NCBI GenBank assembly: GCA_021307315.1
Contig: JAJSPD010000054.1
Span: 1-64,000, forward strand
Direction: 5' to 3'
Source of the DNA: Bisporella sp. PMI_857
Taxonomy: Eukaryota; Ascomycota; Leotiomycetes; Helotiales; Helotiaceae
DNA: 64,000 nt
This document shows positions 24,780 to 37,247 of this stretch, piece after piece. The position numbers and the translations under genes are program-made. How positions within the stretch are numbered: the stretch's first letter is position 1; every line of letters starts with the position of its first letter. The notes under the pieces are model-generated. The model made no database searches, had not been told where the DNA came from, and saw only the letters and a list, made by a program, of their open reading frames with translations.

Positions 24780-25878
24780 ATGGCATATCTTTCAGATGAT
24801 ACCATGATGCAGGGCGTGGATGATGGTCCAGCGGTCAAAATCACCGAGGTACCTTGGTTTTGATTCCTATTGTAATGCGCTTCGAAACTGATCTCCATAC
24901 AGGCTGGTCTGAACCATGTACAGTTTCAACTCGAGAATGTTGACCTTGCCTTTGCAAATTCCATCCGGCGAGTCATCATGGCTGAAGTTCCTACCATGGC
25001 GATTGACCTAGTAGAAATTGATGTGAATAGCTCGGTGCTCCCGGATGAGTTCCTTTGCCATCGACTAGGTCTCGTACCTTTGAACTCGAAGAACGTAGAC
25101 GATGTTGTCTATTCGCGAGATTGTGACTGCGATCAATATTGCGATAGATGCAGCGTCACCCTCAGTCTTCATGCTAGATGTACGGGCAACGAAAATATGA
25201 AGGTTTACGCACGCGATCTAGTTGTCGATCCAGCGCGCGCAAACCAGTGGGTTGGTAATCCAGTCATCACGGATAATGAGCAGCTTGGCACAGTCATCTG
25301 CAAGTTGCGAAAAGATCAAGAGCTTCGAATGAAATGTATCGCAAAGAAAGGCATTGCGAAGGAACATGCTAAGTGGGCGCCTGTGGCTGCAGTTGGATTC
25401 GAGTATGATCCATACAACAAGTTGAGGCATACAGAGCTGTGGTACGAGACAGATGCCAACACAGAATGGTAACTTTATATATCTGCATGCTTGATTTAAA
25501 ATTAACAAAAGCAGGCCAAAGAGTAGCAACACACAATTCGAAGAACCACCGGCTGAAGGCGAACCGTTCAATCCCGACGCAGAGCCTGACAAATTCTATT
25601 TTGATGTTGAGAGTGTAGGAAATATAGAGCCAGACGCGCTGATCCAACAAGGCATCAGAGTCCTCCAGAGCAAGCTGGCTATGATTTTCAAGGGACTCGG
25701 TGATGAGAAGGAGCAAGCGGAGGCGGACGGTCAAGATTACCATCCAGAAGGTCCGGGTCGGCACGACTGGGCAGCGACGGGTTCTTACACTCCAGGCTAT
25801 GAAGCTAATTATGGTAATAATATTGGAGGGGCTACGCCTTACTTGGGCACACCATATGGCCAGAATGGCTACTCCTAA
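24780..25878 (+). CDS. RPB3: DNA-directed RNA polymerase II subunit RPB3
   Basis: Core subunit of RNA polymerase II that pairs with RPB11 as the eukaryotic counterpart of the bacterial alpha dimer. Exons 24780-24848, 24903-25468 and 25515-25878 give 332 residues. The alpha-motif LAFANSIRRVIMAEVPTMAI is at about 38-57. The zinc-binding cysteines C97, C99, C103 and C106 (DCDCDQYCDRC) sit in the insert domain. The second dimerisation half, with YFDVESVGNIEPDALIQQG, is in exon 3. The C-terminus is Gly/Tyr/Asn-rich, as in other filamentous-fungal RPB3. The ATG at 24780 is the first in this frame and joins the family start in phase. Confidence 0.95.
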
Positions 25879-26351
25879 GGTGCTTCTTGTGCGCGATGAG
25901 CTATGTACACAAGGTTAGGAGGCCAGGACCCTGGATTCAATTCTGGGATGGGGACTTTAAATGCTCTCTGAGCATACCCATAATATCTTCATATGTATCA
26001 ATGTAAAACAGAAACCTGGATAATGGCGTTGGCGGGGAAAAAAGAGTCCTAACCTCAAGGTAGGAACAAGGATAGTCCAATTTAGACGATGCAGAATGAT
26101 ACCCTAACACTACATTACAAAAACGCCATGTTATATGCTTCTAAGTTCTTCGCAACGCCAAGCCGAATGCCCAAATTCATGCAGTGCCCAACGCAGGCTA
26201 ACATATACAGTGTTCGATCTCTTCTATGTATCCCAAGTCCTTGACCTTCTGCCTCTCTTCTTATGTAACTCTACACTGCTCCTCAGGCCATCGGTGTATG
26301 TATTTTTTTGCGAAATTCTTGTCAACACTATCATTGCTCGTCGTCTCATTT
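25879..26351. other. Short convergent intergenic region
   Basis: About 470 bases between the stop codons of RPB3 (+) and the mitochondrial carrier (-). It is presumably the two 3' untranslated regions; no other feature is seen. Confidence 0.6.
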
Positions 26352-27307
26352 TCAGATGACTTTTTCTTGTCCTTGCACGCCCTTTAAGGTTCTATAAATC
26401 TTCTTATGCTGCTCCAAGAACAAGAATGTAAAGATCGTTTGCGGACCCAAGCGGATGAAACTGGGCACCCAGCCTCTAAATACCCAGCCCACACCCTCCA
26501 CCTTATACACGTCCGCCAACAGCTTAGCAAGTCCTTTACTCTCAGATGTGCTCATGATCCGCGTCTTGATCACGTCTACCGGACTACATACCGTTGTGGC
26601 CACAAAACCTGCAGCTAGTGAGGAGGTAAAATGCATTATGGTGCCGTCGTCTAGTGGCGTATATTGTAGCATGAGCCGCTTGAAGCCATCATATGAAGCG
26701 AGCTGAGACGTTGTCATGAGAACCGCGCGCATGCTATTCGGCCACACGCCACGGAAGAGCGACTTGAAGCCTTCTTCACGCGTCATGCGTATAAGTCCAT
26801 CAACTGCATTCTTGTAATTCCGTCGCTCCCCTTCCGGAAGCGCGGCATCGTGTTGCATACGCACGTTTAGTACATCAGCTGGGTTACCAGCGATTCCGCC
26901 GAGGAACCCAGATGTGGATGATATAGCCATGAGAACCGGAAACGATGGGGCAGTGCTAGTTGTTGTGAGGCGCGATTTCATCTCTTCGTAGATGCCAAAT
27001 CTAGTCGTAGAGTATGTTATCTGGCGTAGAAGGGAGGCACTGAGGCCACTGTAGAGCCCCAAAATGCCGTCTGATCTGAGTACGTGGGCGAAGGTTCCAA
27101 TCATGGTTTTTGGCGCATCAGGGGCACGGGTTTGCAGGCGCACCTTCACTATGTATCTATTAAAATATAGTCAATTGCTTGGGGCCTTCTCAACATACCC
27201 AGATCCAAAGGATGCGTCACACATGCCGCGAAACAACTTGCACTTCCACCGAACCAGAAGGGATACCTTATAGTCGGCGGCACCGACTTTTTCTTTGCAG
27301 ATGGCAT
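26352..27307 (-). CDS. DIC1: Mitochondrial dicarboxylate-type carrier
   Basis: Inner-membrane solute carrier of the SLC25 family, closest in feel to yeast Dic1, which exchanges malate or succinate for phosphate. Two exons, 27199-27307 and 26352-27148, separated by a 50-nt intron, give 301 residues. The three carrier repeats show their signatures: PLDLVKVRLQ (33-42), NPADVLNVRMQ and SPVDVIKTRIM, each at the end of an odd-numbered helix, with six membrane segments expected. The second repeat has the substrate-region sequence RMQHDAALPEGERRNY, typical of the DIC/oxoglutarate group. The intron falls inside the first signature, and splicing restores DLVKVRL. The exact substrate is an inference. 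The promoter is shared with the mitochondrial PheRS gene. Confidence 0.88.
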
Positions 27308-27910
27308 CTTTTACTGTTGCTATTACCTAGGCATTCCCATTGAGCAAAAGCGAGCGCAGAAGCTGGAATCTTAAAAGAAATCCCAGCGGTCGACCGGCTG
27401 TACTTTTATTGCCGATGGGCTCAAAAGTGGGTCGCTAAGGTCAGTTTGCAATTGCGGAATTGGAGACGAGCTATATGTTGGTCAGCCATAGAAGTAATAC
27501 AGATGTATTCAGCGAGCGTAGGATTCGTTCCTAGGTTGCGATTGTGCTCACTCGACAAATGTTACGGTCCCATTGATGTAGCTTATAAAAATTGCATACG
27601 AAACCGCACTTCCCTGCCCAGGCACAGAAAATTTTAGGGGCCACTGATATCACTCTGCAAGGCTTGGGATAGCCGGAAGGGAATATCTTAGAGCCGACCA
27701 TAAACTTAATATGGTTCCAGCAACATCTTGTTATGCTTGTTCGCACGAGGCTACTATGTAAGTCAGATATATCGGTCATTTCCCCCGGCGCTTTCACACT
27801 GGGATATCAATTTTAAGATACCTTGCATTGATCTAGGCAGACTGTTGTGCCTGCCTCAATTGAATTCCGATACCCACGTCGGCTCAGAAGAACAGGGAGC
27901 GCGAGGGCAG
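27308..27910. other. Divergent promoter between the carrier and mitochondrial PheRS
   Basis: About 600 bases separate the two divergent start codons, and both flanking genes encode mitochondrial proteins. No clear TATA or factor site was identified. Short open frames are non-coding in appearance. Confidence 0.6.
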
Positions 27911-29422
27911 ATGCAACCTATCTTCACAATGAAGATTCCATCTAGAAGTGCTCAATCGACATTGAAGCAACACGCGCTGGCTTTGTTCGTTGGTTCTAGT
28001 GCTGCCACGTTCAAGAGCTTAAGAATCTGTACTCAATGCCGGCATAACTCGACAGGTTAGTGCGCTTCGAACATGTCAATTCAAGAGCTAACATGAGCAG
28101 CACAAAGCTCCGAGGAAGTAGAGTTAGCTGGACGGTCGTACTCAAAAGATGATTGGCATAATGTCCCATCAACAATCGCATCGTCAATATCCCGACGACT
28201 TCACATTCAAAAAGATCACCCCATTTCCATAACTCGAGCCATTATCGAATCACAATTTCCTTCCCCGACCTACAAGTACTATAATGATTTCTTCCCAGCA
28301 GTATCAACGCTACAGAATTTTGATTCTCTAGGGTTTCCAGCGGACCATCCGGGCAGAAGTAGAACCGATACATACTACATTAACAAAGAGACCGTACTAC
28401 GTACCCACACGAGTGCACATCAAGCGGATGTCTTCCGTGCAAACGAGAGTGAAGGATACCTTATAAGCGCAGACGTGTATAGAAGAGATGCCATTGATCG
28501 AAGTCATTATCCAATATTCCACCAGATAGAGGGCGCCAGAACATGGGATCGCAAGAGGGTGCCAAATGGGGACCTTGCCGCAGCAGTATGGAGAGACTTA
28601 GAAAATCTACCTAAACATGACATAACAGTTGAAGACCCAAACCCCCCTATTCATCCAGAGCGTAATCCTCTACAAAGTAAACACTCAGCAGAGGAAGCAG
28701 AAGCAATTGCGGCACATCTCAAGCGGTCGTTGGAGTTGGTGGTGGTGGAACTATTTGCAAGAGCCAAGAAGGCAGCTATAGCAGCTAACCCGGATTTCGT
28801 AGATAACCCACTAAAAGTTCGTTGGGTTGAAGCCTATTTCCCGTTCACGAGTCCATCCTGGGAATTGGAGATCTTCTGGCAAGGTGACTGGCTGGAAGTT
28901 TTAGGTTCTGGTGTTGTGAAGCAGGAGATTATGACCAATGCAGGCGTGTCGTCACAATCTGGCTGGGCATTTGGAATGGGTCTAGAGCGCCTCGCAATGC
29001 TTCTCTTCGAGATCCCAGATATTCGGCTGTTTTGGTCGCAGGATGAGCGTTTTTTGGGACAGTTTAGAGGGGTGTCTGACGACTTGGATAATTTGAAACG
29101 ATTTGTTCCGTTTTCGAAGCATCCCGCTTGTTACAAAGATGTGGCATTTTGGTTACGCTCTTCATCTAGTTCTGCTACAGGCGGAGGTAGCATATTCCAT
29201 GAGAACGATATCATGGAAATAGTGCGAGACATTGGAGGGGACGTCGTCGAAGATGTTTCCAAGGTGGATGAGTTTACGCACCCGAAAAGCGGAAGAAAGA
29301 GTTTATGCTACAGGATCAATTACAGGAGCTTGGAAAGAACATTGACAAATGCGGAGGCTAATGAATATCATGAACAAGTAAGGAAGACGCTGGTAGAAAA
29401 GTTTGGGGTTGAGTTGAGGTGA
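27911..29422 (+). CDS. MSF1: Phenylalanyl-tRNA synthetase, mitochondrial
   Basis: Single-chain mitochondrial enzyme that charges tRNA-Phe. Exons 27911-28055 and 28101-29422 give 488 residues. The first 45 or so residues are basic and Ser/Ala-rich, as in a matrix-targeting sequence; a second in-frame ATG at 27929 is an alternative start. The class II core carries HTSAHQADVFR, the motif 2 region VYRRDAIDRSHYPIFHQIEG, WLEVLGSGVVKQEIM and motif 3 WAFGMGLERLAMLLF. The last 95 or so residues form the FDX-ACB anticodon-binding domain (starting near FVPFSKHPACYKDVAFW), which is characteristic of the mitochondrial monomeric form. An internal insert (about 200-260) is Glu/Ala-rich. Confidence 0.94.
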
Positions 29423-31479
29423 TGAGGGTAAGATTTGTGTAGCATACAATGATTGTATTCGCTAGTATTTAGCTAGGAGACTAGCTTGTGAGATTACAAT
29501 ACGAGATACCACTCATCTGATACCCCCATCTTTCTCCCAAGCTTTAGCATCGGGCATATCTAAAGGTCTAAAGTCATGTTCTGGGGAAAGGACAATGTCC
29601 TATGGGAACTAGGGCCTGGACGACGTCATCACATTACTTACATCGACAATTGACATGAAATCTTACACTTCACAGAGAACCACAAAGGAACATTAATAAG
29701 GCATAAAGTAATCATGTCAAAAGCAACAAACAACATAGTAGACGCCGAGCCAGGTGGAGAGAACTCACAGTATGCATTTTCTTCCTAACTACCAATTTTT
29801 CTCTCTACTACTTTTAGCAGCCACCTATGCATCGAGATGTTAACCTTTGAGGAATAGGTTCTAGTGCCGAAGAAACATCCTATGAGGATAGAGACAAAGC
29901 AATAAGAGGAGAACAGGTTGCAGAGAACATTCGGTACGGAGAATCGATCAGTGAGCATGGGTTAGGAGGCGAGAGACAGTAGAGAATAGCGGAAAGGTAG
30001 ATGATTTCAAGAGGGGGGGGATTGGAGCATAGATATTTGACCTGGGACTGATTGGCTGGGTTTGGCTAGTGTCTACAGTGACGATTGTTCAAGCATCTCC
30101 GAAAGTGACTGGAGCAAAATATTTGATAAGTGTTGGCAAATAGGGTGACGGATGCGTAGCTGAAAGATGTCATCAACACCTAAGAAGTGATCAGCGTGAA
30201 AGTGACAAGAAGCGGGGTTGAACTTTTTCAAGAGCACTCTGTTTGGTAACCCAGCAAAGTCTTCCCAAGCTATTCCACATCCAATCACATTAATCTGTGA
30301 TGTGATTCCTCCGTTTGGGTCGTCGTGTATGTATGTAAAGCTTCGTTTCGTACGCCTCTCCCTGGGCGGCGCAGGGGCCATGAGGGAGGCTGCAGCCTCA
30401 TTTATTAATACCCCGCTTGATCATCTTCACCGAGGAAATCAGCACCAATTCGCAGTATACTATGTAAAGATAAATAACTTCGATGCTGTAAATAGTCCTC
30501 AAAATAAGCTTTAGGCCATGGCTATGGCTTCGGGGTCGAGGGGCCAGAAAATGTATAGGAAGGTATGTTAGGTCGCCCCTTGGTTCATTCATAATTGAGG
30601 TTACTTACTGTATGATGGTTGTTGGGTGGGCATGCAGAATCAGCCAAAATACAGCACAGTGCGTCGTATGTAACATTGATGGGGATCTTTCCAACACATA
30701 GCAAAGGGCTTGACATTATAGAAAGCACTAGAGAGGGCCCATCCACTTCAAATGGATCGGGGCTCGGCCATACGGCATGATTCCATTAAGCAGCTACTTA
30801 ACTACATCACTCGATATCATGGAAGGGAAGAATTGATCACCACCTAGCTGATGCAGGTGGCTTCACACACACTGATGATCTATCTCTTCAAACAAAAGTC
30901 CAACAACACGCGCGGCAAGGCTGGATGGACAAACGGGCGGATGGCCCACCAGCATCATCTCCTTTAGCTAACCAGCCTTCACGCTCCGGGTTGCCGGGTG
31001 GTGGTGGTGCTCCTCCTTGCTCTCAAGCAGTGCGATTCCGGCCAACCATACCCGTTATTACTTGTAAGGGCTGGTTAATAGCCGGGGTAAATTTCCAATA
31101 GGGAAATAGAAAAATGTCTAACTAAATACAAAACACCCTTTGCCCCGAGCCTGACTTTTCAATTCACAACTGTGTCACTTTCCCTCCCCCAATCTACTGC
31201 TTTCCTGGTTCTTGCTGAAATCCTTCCCTCAAGGCATTGGGCGCAAATCCATAGGAAATAAATTGTTAATAAAAGAGGGAGAGCAACTTGTTCTGACCGA
31301 CCTGGAAATTGACACAACACAAACCCCCCCACAGCCTCAATCCCCAATCAAAACAGCTCCCGAGATCCTCTCACCACGGTTGTGTGCTTTTATTTCAAGT
31401 ACAGATCCAACCCCGCACCCTACCAGATCTAAAAATCATCTGAATTCAAACTAGAAGATTGAACGAAGGGATATTCAAG
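29423..31479. other. Intergenic region between mitochondrial PheRS and acetyl-CoA synthetase
   Basis: About 2 kb, holding the PheRS 3' region and the promoter and leader of acetyl-CoA synthetase. The last 350 bases are rich in CT and CA, with a C7 run near 31325, as in a fungal leader. One ATG-started frame at 30073-30381 (-) is listed separately as a doubtful gene. Confidence 0.5.
30073..30381 (-). CDS. Hypothetical small protein (102 residues)
   Basis: ATG-started open frame with an ordinary-looking amino-acid mix: a basic N-terminus (PPRERRTKRS), a central segment with Trp, Gly and Cys, and a C-terminal part rich in Leu, His and Phe (HFHADHFLGVDD). There is no signal peptide or membrane segment, and I recognise no family. 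No intron or promoter evidence was found. It may be chance, or the last exon of a longer gene. Confidence 0.25.
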   Translation of the reverse strand: MAPAPPRERRTKRSFTYIHDDPNGGITSQINVIGCGIAWEDFAGLPNRVLLKKFNPASCHFHADHFLGVDDIFQLRIRHPICQHLSNILLQSLSEMLEQSSL

Positions 31480-33836
31480 ATGTCCGAAGGAGCAGTGAAG
31501 CCATCGAATCCGGTGGTGGCCGAGGCACATGAGGTCGATACATTTCGTGAGTTGGAAGTCCGAGAAAGAAGGCACGGGATGTGAACTAATGATGAATAGA
31601 TCCTCCGAAGAAGATGTTTGCAAGTATGGCCGAATAACACAATTTTCCGCATCGAAATAGAAGAGCCAGACTAATTTTACCTCATTTAGAGCATCCAAGC
31701 AAACCTCATTTAAGTGGTAATACCCTAATGTATCGATTTGCTGGGGTAAATTTTAACTGGAGCAGGTCTTGAGGAGTACCAAAAACTTTACAAAGAATCC
31801 ATCACCGAGCCAGAAAAGTTCTGGGGTAGAAACGCTCGCGAACTGCTCACATGGCAGAGAGACTTCCAGACCGTCCATACAGGCACATTTGAGAATGGCG
31901 ATAATGCCTGGTTCTTAGAAGGCCAACTTAACGCCTCATACAACTGCGTCGATCGTCACGCGATCAAAAATCCAGACAAGGCCGCCATCATCTATGAGGC
32001 CGACGAAACTGGGGATGGTCGCACCCTTTCTTATGGCGAGCTTTTGAGGGAGGTTTGCAAGACGGCTCATGTGCTCAAACAGATGGGTGTCCAAAAGGGT
32101 GACACCGTCGCCATCTATCTCCCCATGATCCCAGAGGCACTTATTGCATTTCTAGCCTGCGCACGCATTGGAGCTGTTCATTCCGTTGTTTTCGCAGGCT
32201 TCTCCTCGGACTCACTGCGTGATCGCGTGATCGACGCTCAATCGAGAGTTGTCATCACCACGGACGAAGGGAAGCGGGGTGGAAAACTGATCGGAACCAA
32301 GAAGATTGTAGACGATGCGCTGAAGCAGTGCCCAAATGTCACTCACTGCTTAGTTTATCGCAGAACTGGTGCGGACGTGCCCATGACGAAGGGTCGTGAT
32401 TGGTGGTGGCATGAGGAAGTTGAGAAATGGCCTGCGTATATCGCTCCTGAGCCTATGAATTCGGAAGACCCCCTTTTCTTGCTATATACCTCTGGTTCAA
32501 CGGGTAAGCCCAAAGGTGTGATGCACTCGACTGCGGGGTATCTGCTCGGTGCGGCCATGACTGGTAAATATGTCTTTGATATTCACGACACAGACAAATT
32601 CTTTTGTGGCGGTGATGTTGGATGGATTACGGGACACACTTATGTCGTCTATGCTCCTCTACTTCTTGGTGTTGCGACCGTTGTGTTTGAGGGAACGCCA
32701 GCATACCCTAACTTCTCGAGATACTGGGATGTCATTGAGAAGCATGAAGTCACGCAATTCTACGTCGCTCCGACAGCCTTGAGACTTCTCAAACGAGCAG
32801 GTGACCAGCACGTTAAAGGACAAATGAAGAATCTCCGAGTCTTAGGCTCGGTTGGAGAGCCCATCGCAGCCGAAGTCTGGAAATGGTATTTCGAGACCGT
32901 TGGCAAGGAAGAGGCGCACGTTGTAGACGTAAGTTTCATCCCTACCCCAAAACTGAAGGAAGAATCTCCCTGATGCGATATAGACGTACTGGCAAACCGA
33001 AACAGGCTCCAACGTCATTACGCCTCTAGCAGGTGTGACACCTACGAAGCCAGGCAGCGCCTCGCTCCCCTTCTTTGGCATCGAGCCTGCGATCATCGAT
33101 CCCGTATCCGGCGAAGAGATTCACGGCAACGATGTCGAGGGCGTACTTGCTTTCAAGCAGCCTTGGCCATCCATGACCCGAACAGTTTGGGGCGCTCACA
33201 AGCGATACATGGATACGTATTTCAATGTCTATAAAGGCTACTACGTGCGTCTTTCACATAAAAAATTTTTCCTATTCTTTGCATTATAATACCTACTGAT
33301 CAAAAACACAGTTCACTGGTGACGGGGCCGGCCGTGACCATGAAGGCTACTACTGGATTCGCGGGCGTGTCGACGACGTCGTCAACGTTTCCGGGCACCG
33401 CCTCTCGACAGCCGAAATCGAAGCGGCTCTCATCGAGCACCACACCGTCGCCGAAGCAGCTGTCGTAGGCATCAATGACGAGCTCACCGGACAGGCAGTC
33501 AACGCCTTCGTCGCCATCAAAGATGGCAACGAGGTCAATGATCAACTACGGAAGGATTTAATCTTGCAGGTACGGAAGAGTATTGGGCCGTTTGCAGCGC
33601 CAAAGGCAATATTTGTGGTTCCCGATCTGCCCAAGACGAGGAGTGGGAAGATCATGAGGCGAATCTTGAGGAAGATTTTGGCGGGTGAAGAGGATCAGCT
33701 GGGGGATACCAGTACCGTAAGTTATCTTTTTTAGTAAGGTCAGTTAGTGAGAAACTGTATTGACAGGAATTAGCTTTCGGATCCCAGCGTAGTTGATTCT
33801 ATCATTCAAACAGTGAAGGATACAAAAAAGAAATGA
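31480..33836 (+). CDS. facA: Acetyl-coenzyme A synthetase
   Basis: AMP-forming enzyme that makes acetyl-CoA from acetate, ATP and CoA; it is needed for growth on acetate and supplies acetyl groups for histones and lipids. Seven exons: 31480-31546, 31600-31623, 31690-31716, 31766-32928, 32984-33244, 33312-33716 and 33774-33836; 669 residues. Exons 2 and 3 are micro-exons of 24 and 27 nt that supply HPPKKMFA and HPSKPHLS. Family features: [14 protein letters not shown] near the start, the AMP-binding loop [14 protein letters not shown] at about 280, [39 protein letters not shown] and the catalytic lysine in RSGKIMRR (about 628), the residue that is regulated by acetylation in this family. The last exon gives [15 protein letters not shown]. 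Two acceptors 8 nt apart precede it. Confidence 0.95.
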
Positions 33837-34920
33837 GGGACAACTTGGAACTAGATTGATCAAACGGGGTCACGGAGACAGGAGTCAATGGAGGTCTTAT
33901 TGGTGGGCTACTCTATTCTGCGTTCAAGTTGCTGTGTCTGTACGGAGGTCAAAATCCGATCTCAAAATTGAAGGTCCTGCAAGGAGACAGTCTTCATTAT
34001 ATACTGAATGGATAATAGTGCTACACACTGGATTGGTTCTGGCCCACTCCTCTCAGGATGTATAACTAGTCCTTTAGGCTAAGTAACCCTTGTCCTCTTA
34101 TAAGTTGTTATGATGAGCTGCTCTGTTGCCTCAACGGGGAAATCTTAGATTATCATCTGTAAGCTCCATCCGGAGGGCTATGCCCCACCGAGGGATGATC
34201 TGTCATCTGCTAGCAAGTTGCAACCCTTTCGTCGTTTTTAGTATTGATATTTTCTTTACGAAGCCGTTTTCTATTATTAAGCGCTCTAGCGAAGCCAAAA
34301 TATTGGAAGCAGAGATTGTTGACTACCTCTGTTCTTCCGATATGGGAATACTCCGTGGCCTAGCTAATTGCTCTAATAATGTCTGTCTGTATGGTCTGTA
34401 TGGTCTAGACTCTCCGTAAGGGTGATGACGAAAACCTCATCTATCGAAGTGTGTACGAATTGACGAAGCTAAGCTAGGATGAGTGGAGATATAAATAATC
34501 AGGTGACAGCGACGAGCAGATCCACCTTGAAGCAGGCTAGATTCGTCTCTTTGGTGATCGTTTGCAATAATGGATATAGCTACGGATAGTCTCCATTAGG
34601 CATGAAGGTGTACATACCCCGTCGTATGCCTCTTCCTCTTGCATGATGAGTTTCCTTCCTACCAATTTCCACCTCACAATAGATAATCATTTGATATAGT
34701 GCATATTGTAATATATCCCAATACTTCTAATCGCACTAGCTACTGCCACCAAGTTCCCTTGCGACACGCAGGAGACAGAGGGATGTGGAAGCGAAGTATT
34801 CAAGGCTTCAGCTAGTATCACAAGTAGACCATCAGCGAACTTTACTCACGAGTAGCCATAAGGGAAGTTGCGAGTATTAGGCTAAATCATACCTTTTGTT
34901 TCATGTGCGACCTTGAACAT
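33837..34920. other. Convergent intergenic region
   Basis: About 1.1 kb between the stops of acetyl-CoA synthetase (+) and the DUF2985 gene (-). It is AT-rich with short open frames (for example 34126-34419) that match nothing. It presumably holds two 3' untranslated regions. Confidence 0.55.
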
Positions 34921-37247
34921 TTAACTTCTGTCCAAGTCTGCTTTTCTGATAAATGCCATGACCTTTTGCGCCTTCCCTTGTTTTGGTGGCTCCCCGCCCC
35001 TCCTCAGTACTGGCTCAGGACGCGACAGCTGTGCTGGGTCTTCCTGCACAGGCAATAGCCCCGGATTACTTCTGGCTTTGGGCTTCTTGGTCGCAGAAGT
35101 GCTAGATTTTATGGATGCAACCTGAGAACTGGACCTGCGGGCCTCCTGTGGCAGGGGAGGTTGTCTGTGATCCTCGCCTTTTCCAAGTAACGTTTTGGGC
35201 AGCAGCGGCACACTCTTCCAAGACTTCTTGATTTCCTCGGTTTCCGCCGCTTCACTCTTCTCCTCGAGTCCCTTTCTCACGGATGGATCCACCTCTCCTC
35301 GCTCTTCCGCTTCCTTCAGTCTGCGCGTTTGCATCTGTTCTATGGCTTCAGATGTAAGCTCTTGCCGCATCATACGCTCGATCACGTCCCTCTTACGTGT
35401 TCGCTTATCGCCTACCGAAATTAGAACACCACCCATAATATTGCACGTAATGCTGAAGCAAAGTATCACAGTTGTAAGCGCGAAGGGCCGCTTTTTGTAG
35501 TCAATGCCCCATGTACATGCCCCAAGAGTGATTTGCAACGCAGAGTGGAAATCAAGTACAATGACTATGGCAACAAGGAGTTTGAGCGGAAAGGCATAGT
35601 GCGTTTCTGTCTCGTGGGGTTTGTAGAAGGTGTGACTTTTGGAGAACTTCCGCTCGTGATATTCGAGTTTAGTTTGCTCTTCTTCCGTTAGGACACTATA
35701 TTCATATGATGAGGGGTCAGCTTTGCTGTGAGCAGTGATTCTTTGAACAAGTATCCTTGGTATCCTCGGCGCAATTCTCCGCGCTAGTCTACGGGGTATC
35801 CTTCGAGCAACCAAACTCTCAAGGTCAACCTCGACGGGCTCAGTCTTCCGCTGATCTGGTAGATCGTTATGGTCCACCAGCTCCGGGAGACCCAGTTTCT
35901 CGCGTCTTTTCCAAGTCTTGCGGTGGTAATGCGCAATGTAAACCATGTGATATGTGTCGACTGCGCGAAAGGGGGCCAAGCCATCACCAACAATTGCGAA
36001 GAGGGCTACTAGAACATAATCAACAACGTTGATAACGTAGTCTTGCTTCGAGCCCAGGGATATCCACCCAATGAGGAAAAGCACCCATGCTGCGCCAAAT
36101 AACGTAATTAAGGTAGCATAAACTGTCACAAACAGTCCAAGGGCTGCAGCAGTCTATTAGTCAGAAAATTCAATGACGGATCGAAGAGACAACTTACGTC
36201 GGCGGACATACTGCCCGAAGCCTTTCACTGAACGTTTGAATCGTGCTCGTCGAGAGTGAAGCATATGTCTTACGAGATCGTCCAGCTCTTCTTTGTCCTC
36301 ACGTGTCCAGTCTTGGAGCCTTTTGCCATCCGGTAAGAGAGCGTACTGCGCTGTGCTGAGTGTCGACGTGATACTACTGGACCGGGCTAGCGGCACTGGC
36401 CCCTGCGGTCTCTCTAGCTGTAAGTCATTCCCTCCCTCGTCTGCTTCCTCCGCAGAATTTGGTTTGTTTCGCAGCATAGTTTTGAGCCTGTCGATTGTGC
36501 GGTCTTCTACAGGCCCATCGGAAAGCCTATACGCCGGCCGACGATTAAGGATCTTCCCAATAGATGGAACAAAAAGCGAGTTTTGAACATTTGTAAGGGT
36601 GGAAAGCCTGCCCGTACGTAAAAAAAATCAGCACTGCAGAGTTATAAAAGGTGCGAAGATGCTCAAGAGGCTGGAAGCTATTTTAATGAACCAGTAGCTG
36701 GATCAGGTCTGGTTCCCATCATTTTGCCGGCCCCTCGATCAGCTTCCAACTCTAGGGTTCAGAAAGGACAACAAAAATTAATTATAAGATTTTGACGAAC
36801 GTAGATACTTCTGGGTCTGCAAAGAGTTAGTCTCCATGCCTCATGGCTACCCTAACTATACATACCAACGACATCTAATATGTCCACTATGTCAGAGTCA
36901 TACTCATACTTGTGCGACTCATCATTAGTAGCACCCTCCCCATGACCAAACAGTGACCGAAAGTGACTAGCAAACGTATATTGATTAGATGCTGGGACAA
37001 CCTCTGCGTGAATGTTGGGTCCTCGTGATTGTCCATGAGGCGGTAGGTGAGGTTGATATTTTTCTGCAGTGCTTTGAGATGCAGATATGCTTTGTAGATT
37101 CGCGCTTGATGGAGATTTACGTCGTATTCGAATACTTGGCCGCTGGTGGGAGCGAAGTGCCGACTTTACCCTTCGTCCTACTGCTACAATCGGATTATCC
37201 GTTGTCGAAGATGATGGCAGGGGCTCTGATGACCCAGGCTGAGACAT
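34921..37247 (-). CDS. DUF2985 integral membrane protein
   Basis: Membrane protein of the fungal DUF2985 family, whose function is unknown. Exons 36866-37247, 36801-36816, 36198-36607 and 34921-36143 give 676 residues. Residues 1-125 are Ser/Pro/Arg-rich. The conserved segment DPEVSTLSTLTNVQNSLFVP spans the joins of exons 1-3, which supports a 16-nt micro-exon. Hydrophobic segments follow at about 272-297, 302-325, 455-480 and 488-510, with the family-like HYHRKTWKRREKLGLPELVD between the second and third. The C-terminal 160 residues are basic and Ser/Pro-rich and presumably cytosolic. The donor after the micro-exon is GTTCGT, weaker than usual. The gene lies 640 bases downstream of the MpaB-like gene on the same strand; no functional link is shown. 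Confidence 0.82.
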
